Positions 8,418-15,489 of a stretch of DNA of 23,600 bases are shown one piece after another. The position numbers and the translations under genes were made by a program. The stretch's first letter is position 1; every line of letters begins with the position of its first letter. The DNA is taken from positions 1 to 23,600 of the forward strand of contig JAEDKI010000006.1 of assembly GCA_016295895.1 (NCBI GenBank). Reading direction: 5' to 3'. This DNA is from Clostridiaceae bacterium. Lineage in GTDB: Bacteria > Bacillota > Clostridia > Oscillospirales > Acutalibacteraceae. The notes beneath the pieces are model-generated. The model saw only the letters and a program-made list of their open reading frames with translations, was not told the DNA's origin and searched no databases.

Positions 8418-9550
8418 AAATTGAACCGTCGGCGTCCGAGCCGATGATTTCAAAATATATCCACGCCAAATGCGCCAAAGCGGGAATTCCCGCCTCGGCA
8501 ACCTTTGAGCTGACCTCAGACTGTAATTTTAACTGCAAAATGTGCTATATTCATTCGCCCGACCGTGAGAAATCGGGCGGAGAGCTGAGCGCCGCCGAGT
8601 GGATATCCCTCGGCAATCAGGCACGGGAGTTGGGCGTTATTTTTCTTCTCCTGACGGGAGGAGAGCCGCTTCTTAGGAAGGATTTCCCCGAGATTTACAC
8701 GGCTCTGAAGAAAATGGGCTTTATAATCTCAATCAACACCAACGGTTCTCTGCTCTGCGGAGAAATCGAGGAGCTTTTCAGAAACAATCCGCCGTCAAGG
8801 CTCAATGTTTCGCTTTACGGCGCAGATAATGAGACCTACAGCCGCCTTTGCGGTGCGCCTCGGTTTGAAAGGGTTATTGAAAATATCGGGCGAATGCGTG
8901 ATATCGGAATTGATGTTAAAATCAATTGCAGCATAACGCCCGAAAACTGCGAAGATATTGAGAAAATCTATGAGCTGACCAAAGCTCTCGGGCTTCACAT
9001 AAAGCTCACGACCTATATGTATCCGCCCGTCAGAAAAGATTCGGGCAGTACGGGCTTTAATCCGTGCAGGCTTTCTGCCCGTCAGGCGGCATATTATCGG
9101 GTCAGATATTCATTGTTAAGCCTTGGTGCAGATGAGTTTCTCCGCCGCTCGGACAGCCTGAACGAGCTGTTTGAAGCAGAGGATGAATGCGTTGACGAGG
9201 GCGACAGGGGCGTTCGGTGCCGTGCAGGCAGGTCGGCTCTTTGGGTTGACAGGCTCGGCAATGTTTATCCCTGCGGAATGCTTGCCGAAAAAAGCTGTAA
9301 CGCCGTTGAAAAAGGGCTTGCCGAATGCTGGCGGACGGTCAGAGCCGAAACCTCACGCATTAAAACTCCGCTAAAATGCGCCGCCTGCAAATACAGGCAG
9401 CTTTGCCCCGCATGTGCGGCATCTTGCAAATGCGAAACGGGGAGCTTTGACGCTCCGCCGGAGTATCTTTGCGAAATGAGCAGATATACGGTTGATTATA
9501 TTGCCAAAGAAGCTGAAAGAATCAGGAGAGAGCAAAATGACGGTAAATAA
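8405..9550 (+). CDS. Radical SAM/SPASM peptide-modifying enzyme
   Basis: 381 residues. The start at 8405 is supported by GGAGGAGG just upstream. The radical SAM cluster motif CX3CX2C is at C40, C44 and C47 (CNFNCKMC), and the SAM-binding GGEP is at 85-88. A C-terminal SPASM/twitch region carries C272, C290 (VDRLGNVYPCG), C308, C325, C328, C334, C337, C341, C343 and C356, enough for two auxiliary [4Fe-4S] clusters. This architecture is shared by PqqE, anSMEs and the enzymes making sactipeptides and ranthipeptides. Those use 5'-deoxyadenosyl radical chemistry to crosslink or otherwise alter peptide residues. The PqqD-like gene overlaps its end by 14 bases and the kinase-like gene overlaps its start, so substrate delivery by the separate recognition protein is likely. 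The reaction type cannot be read from sequence. The protein is cytosolic. Confidence 0.92.
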   Translation: MSNLKIEPSASEPMISKYIHAKCAKAGIPASATFELTSDCNFNCKMCYIHSPDREKSGGELSAAEWISLGNQARELGVIFLLLTGGEPLLRKDFPEIYTALKKMGFIISINTNGSLLCGEIEELFRNNPPSRLNVSLYGADNETYSRLCGAPRFERVIENIGRMRDIGIDVKINCSITPENCEDIEKIYELTKALGLHIKLTTYMYPPVRKDSGSTGFNPCRLSARQAAYYRVRYSLLSLGADEFLRRSDSLNELFEAEDECVDEGDRGVRCRAGRSALWVDRLGNVYPCGMLAEKSCNAVEKGLAECWRTVRAETSRIKTPLKCAACKYRQLCPACAASCKCETGSFDAPPEYLCEMSRYTVDYIAKEAERIRREQNDGK

Positions 9551-9803
9551 AGATTTTGTTGTCCGCACGGTTGCGGGCGAGACAATGCTTATCCCCGTGG
9601 GCAAAAATGTTTTGAAATATAACGGGATTTTTACGCTTTCAGAGTCGGGAGCGATGATTTATCGGCTTCTTTGCGAGGACAAAACCGAGGAAGAAATCAT
9701 AGCCGCTCTTGCCGAAAGCTTCGGCGAGGCTGAGGCGACCCTTAAAAGCGATTACGATGAATTTATAAGTCAGCTTAAAGAAACCGATATCATAAGTGAA
9801 TAA
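9537..9803 (+). CDS. PqqD-family peptide recognition protein (RRE)
   Basis: 88 residues from the ATG at 9537, with AGGAGAG about 7 bases upstream and a 14-base overlap with the radical SAM stop. The longer upstream in-frame start lies inside the radical SAM gene without a ribosome site. It shows the PqqD pattern: an N-terminal beta region (VVRTVAGETMLIPVG), then LSESGAMIYRLLCEDKTEEEII, matching the familiar LNETGxxIWxLL..G.T.eEI signature, and a helix ending in FISQLKETDIIS. Known PqqD-like RRE domains bind the leader of a precursor peptide and present it to the partner radical SAM enzyme. The nearest candidate substrate is the 75-residue protein at 6475. It is the last gene of the unit; a strong terminator follows after 7 bases. 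Confidence 0.9.
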   Translation: MTVNKDFVVRTVAGETMLIPVGKNVLKYNGIFTLSESGAMIYRLLCEDKTEEEIIAALAESFGEAEATLKSDYDEFISQLKETDIISE

Positions 9804-9810
9804 AAAACAG

Positions 9811-9847
9811 GGCGTGAACCGATGTGCGGTTCACGCCTTTAAGTTTT
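9811..9847. terminator. Bidirectional intrinsic terminator
   Basis: A perfect 10-bp stem, GGCGTGAACC (9811-9820) and GGTTCACGCC (9828-9837), with a 7-base loop. TTTAAGTTTT follows on the + strand. On the - strand the hairpin is followed by CTGTTTTTT. It therefore serves both the peptide-modification unit (+) and the convergent antiporter gene (-). Confidence 0.9.
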
Positions 9848-9871
9848 ATGAATATTCGGTTGTTTTGATGT

Positions 9872-11155
9872 TCAGCTGATTTTTGCGGGAGCAGTGCGAT
9901 TCTTTCTGTCCTTTTCCTTGGGTTTCGGAACAATGTTGCCCGCTTTGGTGAGAGCAATTTTGGTCAGAACGGGTCCGAAAATCTCATAGATGAGAACGGA
10001 GAACAGAACAATGTTTCTGATAACCGAGCCGACCTCGCCAAGCTCCATAACCGTTACCGACATGCCAAGCGCAACGCCCGCCTGCGGGAGCAGGGTGATT
10101 CCGAGATATCGGGTGGTCTTTTCGTCGCATTTCATCAGCTTTGCGCCTGCGTATGCGCCGAGGTATTTGCCCAGAGAGCGGGAAACGATGTAAGCAACGC
10201 CGATACCGACTATTGCGATATTGGAAAATACATTCAGCTCAAGCTCTGCGCCGCTGAGCACGAAGAAAAGCGCAAAGAGCGGAACGGTCCATTTATCGGT
10301 CTTGTCCATGATTTCGGCAGAGAAATCGCAGACATTGCAGAATACCGTGCCGAGCATCATGCAAACGAGCAGAGCGGAAAATCCGATATGGATTCCGCCG
10401 ATATCAAACTCAACCATTGAGAGCGCAACGGTCAGGAATACAAAGGTTATCGAAAGGCTCAGGCGCTTGCTGTTGGAGCTGAAAAATCTTTCGCACAGCG
10501 AGAAGAGCAGACCCATTGCAAGGCCGAGAAGCAAGGAACAGACAATTTCAAGCACAGGCTCAACTATGATTGCGGTCAGGCTGAATTCGCCCTTTTCAAG
10601 AGCCTTTGCGATACCGAATGAAACCGAAAAGATAATCAGACCCACGGCGTCATCGATTGCGACTATGGGCAGAAGCAGATCCGTCAGCTTGCCCTTTGCC
10701 TTGTATTGCCGAACGACCATGAGCGTTGCGGCGGGGGCGGTTGCGGCGGCGATTGCGCCGAGGGTTATTGCCATTGAAATCGGCAGTCTGTCGCCGAGAA
10801 CAAAATGAAGGGCAACAAGGGTTATGTCAACAAGAGCGGTGGCGATAACCGCCTGCCAGATTCCGATAAAGGTTGCCGCTCCGCCGACCTTTTTGAGCTG
10901 AGAAAGTCTGAATTCATTGCCTATTGCAAAGGCGATGAAGCCGAGCGCAACATCGCAGATAAGCTCAAACTCCTTGACATTTTCGGCGGAGATGAAGCCG
11001 AGACCGTTAATGCCGATTCTGCCGAGGCAGTAAGGGCCGACGAGTATGCCCGCAACGAGATATGCCGTTACCGAGGGCAGACCGAGCGGCTTTGAAACAC
11101 GGGACATCAAAAGCCCTGCCGCAAGAGCAATTGAAATGCTGAATAATGTTTCCAT
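9872..11155 (-). CDS. CPA2-family cation/proton antiporter
   Basis: 427 residues, almost entirely hydrophobic helices (about 12-13 segments), consistent with the Kef/NapA-type sodium/proton exchanger family without a C-terminal TrkA-N domain. The TM4-like unwound motif is TAPAATL (about 140-146), and the ion-binding acidic pair is D168-D169 in VAIDDAVG; a DD pair is typical of electrogenic members such as NapA. The protein exchanges Na+ or K+ for protons across the cytoplasmic membrane; which cation is not decidable here. The start METLFSISIALAAG has a GAGG about 11 bases upstream, slightly far. It lies 27 bases after fprA in the same direction, so the two are probably cotranscribed. The C-terminus is basic (KPKEKDRKNRTAPAK). 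Confidence 0.88.
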   Translation of the reverse strand: METLFSISIALAAGLLMSRVSKPLGLPSVTAYLVAGILVGPYCLGRIGINGLGFISAENVKEFELICDVALGFIAFAIGNEFRLSQLKKVGGAATFIGIWQAVIATALVDITLVALHFVLGDRLPISMAITLGAIAAATAPAATLMVVRQYKAKGKLTDLLLPIVAIDDAVGLIIFSVSFGIAKALEKGEFSLTAIIVEPVLEIVCSLLLGLAMGLLFSLCERFFSSNSKRLSLSITFVFLTVALSMVEFDIGGIHIGFSALLVCMMLGTVFCNVCDFSAEIMDKTDKWTVPLFALFFVLSGAELELNVFSNIAIVGIGVAYIVSRSLGKYLGAYAGAKLMKCDEKTTRYLGITLLPQAGVALGMSVTVMELGEVGSVIRNIVLFSVLIYEIFGPVLTKIALTKAGNIVPKPKEKDRKNRTAPAKIS

Positions 11156-11182
11156 AATGAAAAATGCCTCTTTGTTTATTGA

Positions 11183-12337
11183 TTATTTGCAAAGCTCGTC
11201 CGCAAGAGCGTCAATCTGAGCAAGGTTTTCTTCGCTCAGAGCGGATTTGATATGAACGCCGTTTTCGGCGTAAGCGATATCCTTGCAGCCCTCAAGCATT
11301 TTTCTCATAACCTTTTCAGCCATGGCTGCCCATGAGCCGTTTTCGATGAAAGCAACGGTCTTGTTCTTGAAGTTCCTTTCCGTCAGGTCATTGATGAATT
11401 CACGCATGAACGGGAAAATTTCGGCGTTATAGGTGGTGGTTGCAAGCACGATTTTGCCGTAACGGAAAGCATCCTCAACTGCCTCTGCCATGTCACAGCG
11501 TGCAAGGTCGTTGACGGCAACCTTGGGGCAACCCTTTTCTTTGAGTTTTTCTTCAAGAAGCAGGGCGGCTTTCTTGGTGTTGCCGTAAACCGAGGTGTAT
11601 GCAATCATAACGCCGTCGGTCTCAACGCCGTAGGTAGTCCATGTATTGTAAAGTCCGAGATAATAGTCAAGGTTTTCGCTGAGCACGGGGCCGTGAAGCG
11701 GGCATATTGTTTTGATATCAAGCGTTGAGGCTTTTTTGAGAAGAGCCTGAGCCTGAGCGCCGTATTTTCCGACGATTCCGAAATAATAGCGGCGGGCTTC
11801 GCACGCCCAATCCTCCTCAACATCAAGAGCGCCGAACTTGCCGAACGCATCTGCGGAGAAAAGAACCTTGTCGGTGCTGTCATAGGTGACGATGACCTCA
11901 GGCCAATGAACCATCGGGGCGGTGAAGAATTTAAGCTCCCTGCCGCCGAGCGAAAGAGTGTCACCCTCTGAAACAACAATCTGTCTGTCGGCATAGTCCG
12001 AGCCGTAGAACTGCTTCATCATTGCAAAAGCCTTTGCCGAAGCAACAATGACAGCCTGCGGATAAGCCTTCATAAATGCGCTGATGTTGGCGGAATGGTC
12101 GGGCTCCATGTGCTGAACGATAAGATAATCGGGAGCCTTTTCGCCGAGAGCGGCTTTGATTTTGCCGAGCCATTCATCGCCGAAACGGGCGTCAACGCTG
12201 TCCATTACCGCCGTCTTTTCGTCGATAATAAGATAGGAGTTGTAAGCCATGCCGTTTTCAACAACATACTGCCCCTCAAACAGGTCAATATCGTGGTCAT
12301 TGACGCCGATATACTTAATGTTTTCTGCTATATTCAT
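11183..12337 (-). CDS. fprA: Flavodiiron protein (A-type flavoprotein, O2/NO reductase)
   Basis: 384 residues, the usual size for a two-domain flavodiiron protein. The N-terminal metallo-beta-lactamase-like domain has the di-iron ligands H76-x-E78-x-D80 (with H81), H144 (APMVHWPE), D163 (FSADAFGKFG) and H215 (CPLHGPVLS). The C-terminal flavodoxin domain starts near 243 with the FMN phosphate loop YTSVYGNTKKA. In strict anaerobes these cytosolic enzymes reduce O2 to water, or NO to N2O, with electrons from rubredoxin. No rubredoxin domain is fused or adjacent. AAGGA precedes the ATG by about 9 bases. It is transcribed from an extended -10 promoter just upstream and followed by the antiporter gene after 27 bases. 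All metal ligands are intact, so it should be active. Confidence 0.95.
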   Translation of the reverse strand: MNIAENIKYIGVNDHDIDLFEGQYVVENGMAYNSYLIIDEKTAVMDSVDARFGDEWLGKIKAALGEKAPDYLIVQHMEPDHSANISAFMKAYPQAVIVASAKAFAMMKQFYGSDYADRQIVVSEGDTLSLGGRELKFFTAPMVHWPEVIVTYDSTDKVLFSADAFGKFGALDVEEDWACEARRYYFGIVGKYGAQAQALLKKASTLDIKTICPLHGPVLSENLDYYLGLYNTWTTYGVETDGVMIAYTSVYGNTKKAALLLEEKLKEKGCPKVAVNDLARCDMAEAVEDAFRYGKIVLATTTYNAEIFPFMREFINDLTERNFKNKTVAFIENGSWAAMAEKVMRKMLEGCKDIAYAENGVHIKSALSEENLAQIDALADELCK

Positions 12338-12371
12338 TTAAAACATCCTTCCTTGAACGAAATTTCTCTTT

Positions 12372-12380
12372 ATTATAGCA
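12372..12380 (-). promoter_or_regulatory. Extended -10 promoter of fprA overlapping the symporter stop codon
   Basis: On the - strand the sequence reads TGCTATAAT, a perfect -10 with the TGn extension. No good -35 lies at 16-18 bp. It would start transcription about 28 bases before the fprA ATG. The TAA stop of the upstream symporter gene (12373-12375) lies inside the -10 box. Confidence 0.65.
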
Positions 12381-13743
12381 CATCGGTATTGCAATTGGTA
12401 GGGGTAGAATTAAAAAATTTAGCGGAATTAAGGGCATTTATTGCCTTTTTTGAGAGCAAAAGCAGGGCAAAAATGTTGGGTATTGCCATAAGGCCGTTAA
12501 GAGTGTCCGAAATGCTCCAGACGCTTTCAAGTCTTATCAGACTGCCCGCAAAGGCGGCAATGATATAAAGAATGTTATAAATTTTTCCGCTTTTTTGCCC
12601 GAAAAGATATTCCGAGCCGCTTTTGCCGTAATAAGACCATGCAACGAGGGTTGCAAAGGCAAAAAGACAGATGCAGGCGTTCAGAAAATATCCGCCCGCT
12701 TTGCCGAATGCGCTTTCAAAGACCGCCGAGCAAAGCTCAACGCCGTTGAGGTTGGAGCCGGGCTGCCACACGCCGCTTGTCAGAATCGCCGCCGCAGTTA
12801 CCGTGCACATAAACACCGTGTCGATGAACACCTCAAGAATGCCCCACATACCCTGCTCGCCCGAGCATTTGCAGTCGGCTGCGGCGTGGATTATTGCGCT
12901 GCTGCCGAGCCCCGCTTCATTCGAGAAAACGCCCCTTGAAACGCCGTATCTTGCCGCCTTTGCCATTCCGAAGCCTGCCGCCGCTCTGAGGGTGAACGCT
13001 TCTCTGACAATGCTTTTGAGGCACGGAAGCAGATTTTCATGATTTTTTGCGATTATGATAAAGCACGCAAGAACAAAAGCTCCAGAAAGCACGGGTATAA
13101 GCTTTTCCGACAGAGCCGATATCCTTTTCAGACCGCCCATGATTGAAACAGCCGTCAGAACGCAGAGCAGAATTGCTCCCGCAATCGGCGGCACTCCGAA
13201 GCCCGAAAGCCCCTGAGCAACCGAATTTGCCTGAGTCATGTTGCCCATGCCGAGCGACGCTCCCGTTAGCAGAAGGGCATAAGCCCCTGCAAGCCCTTTC
13301 ATGCCGAGACCTCTTTCAATATATTGCATCGGCCCGCCGCACCATTGACCCGAAGCGTTTTTGATTCGGAATTCAATGCCGAGAATGTTTTCACAGCAGC
13401 ATGTCATCATTCCGAGAATCGCCGAAATGCACATCCAGAAAACAGCCCCCGCACCGCCCGAGCAGATAGCGGTTGCAACGCCTACTATGTTGCCCGTGCC
13501 GAGGCAGGCGGCAAGAGCCGAGGTCAGCGCACCGAGCTGAGAAATTGAGCCGTCGGAAGCTTCTTTCGGCGATTTTCGGCTTTTGAAAGCTGAAACAACC
13601 GTTGCCCTGAGCCACTTGTGAACTCCGAAAATCTGAAAAAATCCCGACCTTGCGGAAAGATAAAGCCCCGTTCCGAGAAAGACCGCAAGCATCGGCGGCC
13701 CCCAGACAAAGGAGCTTATTGCAGAATTGATTTCAAAAAACAA
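12373..13743 (-). CDS. AGCS-family alanine/glycine:cation symporter
   Basis: 456 residues with about 10-11 membrane helices. The N-terminus INSAISSFVWGPPMLAVFLG is the typical AGCS opening. The conserved LAACLGTGNIVGVATAI segment and the NEAGLGSSAIIHAA motif (here FSNEAGLGSS) are present. Members import alanine or glycine with Na+ or H+ across the cytoplasmic membrane. The start is taken as TTG at 13743 because GAGGTG lies 5 bases upstream; the longer GTG start at 13752 is itself part of that ribosome site. The start region sits in a 13-bp hairpin followed by a T-run (described separately), which suggests conditional expression. It follows the LRR lipoprotein gene by fewer than 60 bases. The exact amino acid is not decidable. 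Confidence 0.93.
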   Translation of the reverse strand: MFFEINSAISSFVWGPPMLAVFLGTGLYLSARSGFFQIFGVHKWLRATVVSAFKSRKSPKEASDGSISQLGALTSALAACLGTGNIVGVATAICSGGAGAVFWMCISAILGMMTCCCENILGIEFRIKNASGQWCGGPMQYIERGLGMKGLAGAYALLLTGASLGMGNMTQANSVAQGLSGFGVPPIAGAILLCVLTAVSIMGGLKRISALSEKLIPVLSGAFVLACFIIIAKNHENLLPCLKSIVREAFTLRAAAGFGMAKAARYGVSRGVFSNEAGLGSSAIIHAAADCKCSGEQGMWGILEVFIDTVFMCTVTAAAILTSGVWQPGSNLNGVELCSAVFESAFGKAGGYFLNACICLFAFATLVAWSYYGKSGSEYLFGQKSGKIYNILYIIAAFAGSLIRLESVWSISDTLNGLMAIPNIFALLLLSKKAINALNSAKFFNSTPTNCNTDVL

Positions 13744-13778
13744 AGCCGTCACCTCATTGAAGAATATGAGGCAACGGC
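13735..13778 (-). terminator. Terminator-like hairpin containing the symporter ribosome binding site
   Basis: On the - strand, GCCGTTGCCTCAT (13778-13766) pairs with ATGAGGTGACGGC (13757-13745) over 13 bp with two G-U pairs and an 8-base loop, directly followed by TTTGTTTTTT. It begins 22 bases after the LRR gene stop, so it should terminate that unit. It also contains the GAGGTG ribosome site, and the TTG start of the symporter falls in the T-tract. Confidence 0.75.
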
Positions 13779-13799
13779 TGAAAATATTTTTTAATTATA

Positions 13800-14411
13800 T
13801 TATTTTCCCGTAATAACGGTTTCAATATTATATGCCTTTGCAAAATCAATAACATTCTGACTGCTTTCCTTGGTGTAAATCTTAACATTACGGCAGGCGT
13901 CAAATGTTAAAGCGGGAATGTTCTGAACATCACCTCTGAAGGTCGCAACCATCAGGCTGTCGCAATAATAGAAAGCCTTATCGCCGAGGGTTGTGAGGCT
14001 TGAAGGCAAATCAACCTGAACAAGATTGTGACATTCCGAAAAAGCAAGCTCGCCGATTTCCGTGAGCAGACGGGATTTGTGAAGAAAAGCCTTTTTGATT
14101 GAACTGCCGGTGAAAGCGTTCGGCTCAATCTTAACGAGCGTTTCGGGGAAATTGACAACCTTTATCGTGCTGACTCCCGCAAAGGCTTCGGAGCCGATAA
14201 TGCTGACGGTGTAATCGTCAATCGAGGAGGGAATGTCGAGAGTGACGATTTCCTCTGCCGAGTTGTATTTGGTTATTTTGGCGGTGTTGTCTTCAAGAAC
14301 GACATAGGTGTATTCGCCCGAGGTGACGGGTTCCGATTCCTTTTTGCCGCAGGAGCAAAAAACAGTCAGAATTGCAGCAGCCGCAAGAATAATTGCAATT
14401 ATTTTTTTCAT
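13800..14411 (-). CDS. Small leucine-rich-repeat (LRR_5/BspA-like) lipoprotein
   Basis: 203 residues. The signal peptide MKKIIAIILAAAAILTVF is followed by CSCGKKES, where a cysteine at 19 or 21 would be lipidated and membrane-anchored on the outside. After about 30 residues come BspA-type LRR_5 repeats, recognisable as IGSEAFAGVSTIKVVNFPET, IEPNAFTGS, IGELAFSECHNLVQVDLPSS and LGDKAFYYCDSLMVATF (about 70-160), and a C-terminal ITGK end. Such repeats are surface binding modules; a partner cannot be named. AAAGGA lies about 8 bases before the ATG. It follows the mltG-like gene by 34 bases and shares its promoter. No catalytic residues are seen. Confidence 0.88.
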   Translation of the reverse strand: MKKIIAIILAAAAILTVFCSCGKKESEPVTSGEYTYVVLEDNTAKITKYNSAEEIVTLDIPSSIDDYTVSIIGSEAFAGVSTIKVVNFPETLVKIEPNAFTGSSIKKAFLHKSRLLTEIGELAFSECHNLVQVDLPSSLTTLGDKAFYYCDSLMVATFRGDVQNIPALTFDACRNVKIYTKESSQNVIDFAKAYNIETVITGK

Positions 14412-14445
14412 TTCAAAAATCCTTTCTTTAGTTGGAATTATTTAA

Positions 14446-15282
14446 TCACAGACCCGCTTTTTCGCAGTTTTCACGGTGTTCCGCAAAGGTTTCGGCGTAA
14501 TGATAAACGCCCTCGCCGTCGGTGATGAAAAAGTAATAGTCCGTTTCTTCGGGATAAAGAGCCGCCCTGACAGCTTCAATGCCGCTGTTGGTTATCGGCC
14601 CTGCGGGGAGACCCTCGCAATTATAGGTGTTGTAAAGCTCCTTTAACTGCTCATACCGTTCTTCATCAACATAGGGCTTGACATAATCTCTGAGATAGAA
14701 GGTTGCGGCGTCACATTGGAGCTTCGGGAACGAATCGCTGTCAAGCCGATTATGCAGAACCGATGAAACCGTTCCCATTTCGGCGGGATTGCCCGCTTCC
14801 TCCTGAATGATTGACGCAAGAGTCAGTATTTCATCGAGGGAATAGCCGATTTCCGAGCATCGGGCAAGAATGTCGGAATCAAGCTTTGCCTCGGAATTTT
14901 TGAGAAATCTCTTTATGACCGACGACGGATTTTCATTTCTGTAAAAATCATATGTATCGGGAAAAAGATAGCCTTCAAGCAGAAACGCTCTGTTTTCGGG
15001 GTTCTCAATCTCAAACGAAAAGCCCTCAAGGCTTTGAGGGTCGTTTGCGGCGGCCATGAAATCGGCGGCGGAGCAAACTCCGTTTTCTTCGAGCAGAGCG
15101 GCAATCTGAGAGACCGACGAGCCTTCGGGAAAGGTTACCCGAACAACATTTGAAGTCGTTTCAGTCGTTTCGGAGGGCGTTTTTTCGCCGCCCCGTGAGC
15201 ATGCCGCAAGGCTTATCAGAACCGATGCCGAAATTATCAGCGCAAGCACGGATTTTATTGATTTTTTAATAATAGCTTTCAT
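14446..15282 (-). CDS. mltG: MltG-like endolytic transglycosylase, lipoprotein form
   Basis: 278 residues. The YceG/MltG domain is recognisable from VTFPEGSSVSQIA (LysM-like part, about 49-61), LEGYLFPDTY (102-111), the catalytic-site strand ASIIQEEAG (E161/E162 at the place of the essential glutamate in E. coli MltG), SVLHNRL and LPAGPITNSG (225-234), through YYFF near the end. MltG cleaves nascent glycan strands at the outer face of the membrane. Unusually, the N-terminus MKAIIKKSIKSVLALI ends in the lipobox LAAC (C28) followed by a Ser/Thr linker, so it would be held by a lipid rather than the usual transmembrane helix. The start at 15282 is chosen for the signal peptide; the longer frame to 15441 has no ribosome site and runs through the promoter. 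No Shine-Dalgarno precedes the ATG (see findings). Confidence 0.87.
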   Translation of the reverse strand: MKAIIKKSIKSVLALIISASVLISLAACSRGGEKTPSETTETTSNVVRVTFPEGSSVSQIAALLEENGVCSAADFMAAANDPQSLEGFSFEIENPENRAFLLEGYLFPDTYDFYRNENPSSVIKRFLKNSEAKLDSDILARCSEIGYSLDEILTLASIIQEEAGNPAEMGTVSSVLHNRLDSDSFPKLQCDAATFYLRDYVKPYVDEERYEQLKELYNTYNCEGLPAGPITNSGIEAVRAALYPEETDYYFFITDGEGVYHYAETFAEHRENCEKAGL

Positions 15283-15289
15283 GCTGATA

Positions 15290-15318
15290 ATTCTATCACA
15301 CCGCACGAAAAAAATCAA
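15290..15318 (-). promoter_or_regulatory. Promoter of mltG, possibly leaderless
   Basis: On the - strand, TTGATT (15318-15313), a 17-bp spacer and TAGAAT (15295-15290). Only 7 bases separate the -10 box from the ATG at 15282, so the predicted start of transcription falls at or one base before the start codon. Confidence 0.65.
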
Positions 15319-15400
15319 GTAAACCTTTGATGAACAGAGCTTGCGAATGTGCATTTTTCGGAAGCTGCAGACAAATTTCTTTATTTTGCAAAATTTTCTA

Positions 15401-15429
15401 TTGACATTTGCGGCTGATTGTACTAAAAT
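15401..15429 (+). promoter_or_regulatory. Sigma-A promoter of the ABC importer operon
   Basis: TTGACA (15401-15406), a 17-bp spacer and TAAAAT (15424-15429). The 5' leader to the ATG at 15490 would be about 54 bases. AGGAGG at 15477-15482 is the ribosome site. Confidence 0.88.
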
Positions 15430-15441
15430 TATGTTAGCCAA

Positions 15442-15469
15442 TCAGCGATTTAAAGGTTTAAAGCGCTGA
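15442..15469. promoter_or_regulatory. 28-bp interrupted palindrome at the importer transcription start (candidate operator)
   Basis: The order is TCAGCG, A, TTTAAA, GG, TTTAAA, G, CGCTGA: two 6-bp inverted arms on each side of a GG centre with one A/G mismatch. It begins 12 bases after the -10 box, right where a repressor would block initiation or clearance. As RNA it could fold, but much of the stem is A-U, so a DNA operator is the better reading. The regulator is unknown. Confidence 0.6.
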
Positions 15470-15489
15470 AAAATCAAGGAGGAAAAACC

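Noticed and set aside
10221..10808. 195-codon + strand frame within the antiporter gene
   Set aside because: It is opposite a clear membrane protein gene; the Ser/Arg-rich product is the mirror of hydrophobic codons.
13744..13799. Glycine riboswitch in front of the AGCS symporter
   Set aside because: Only about 50 bases separate the genes, too short for a glycine aptamer; only the hairpin described is present.
15283..15441. Longer start for the MltG-like gene (331 residues)
   Set aside because: No ribosome site, a Cys/Lys-rich non-family extension, and it would cover the promoter and separate the signal peptide from the N-terminus.
15430..15489. T-box leader before the TrpX-like gene
   Set aside because: The leader is about 54 bases and lacks room for a T-box stem I or the conserved T-box sequence.
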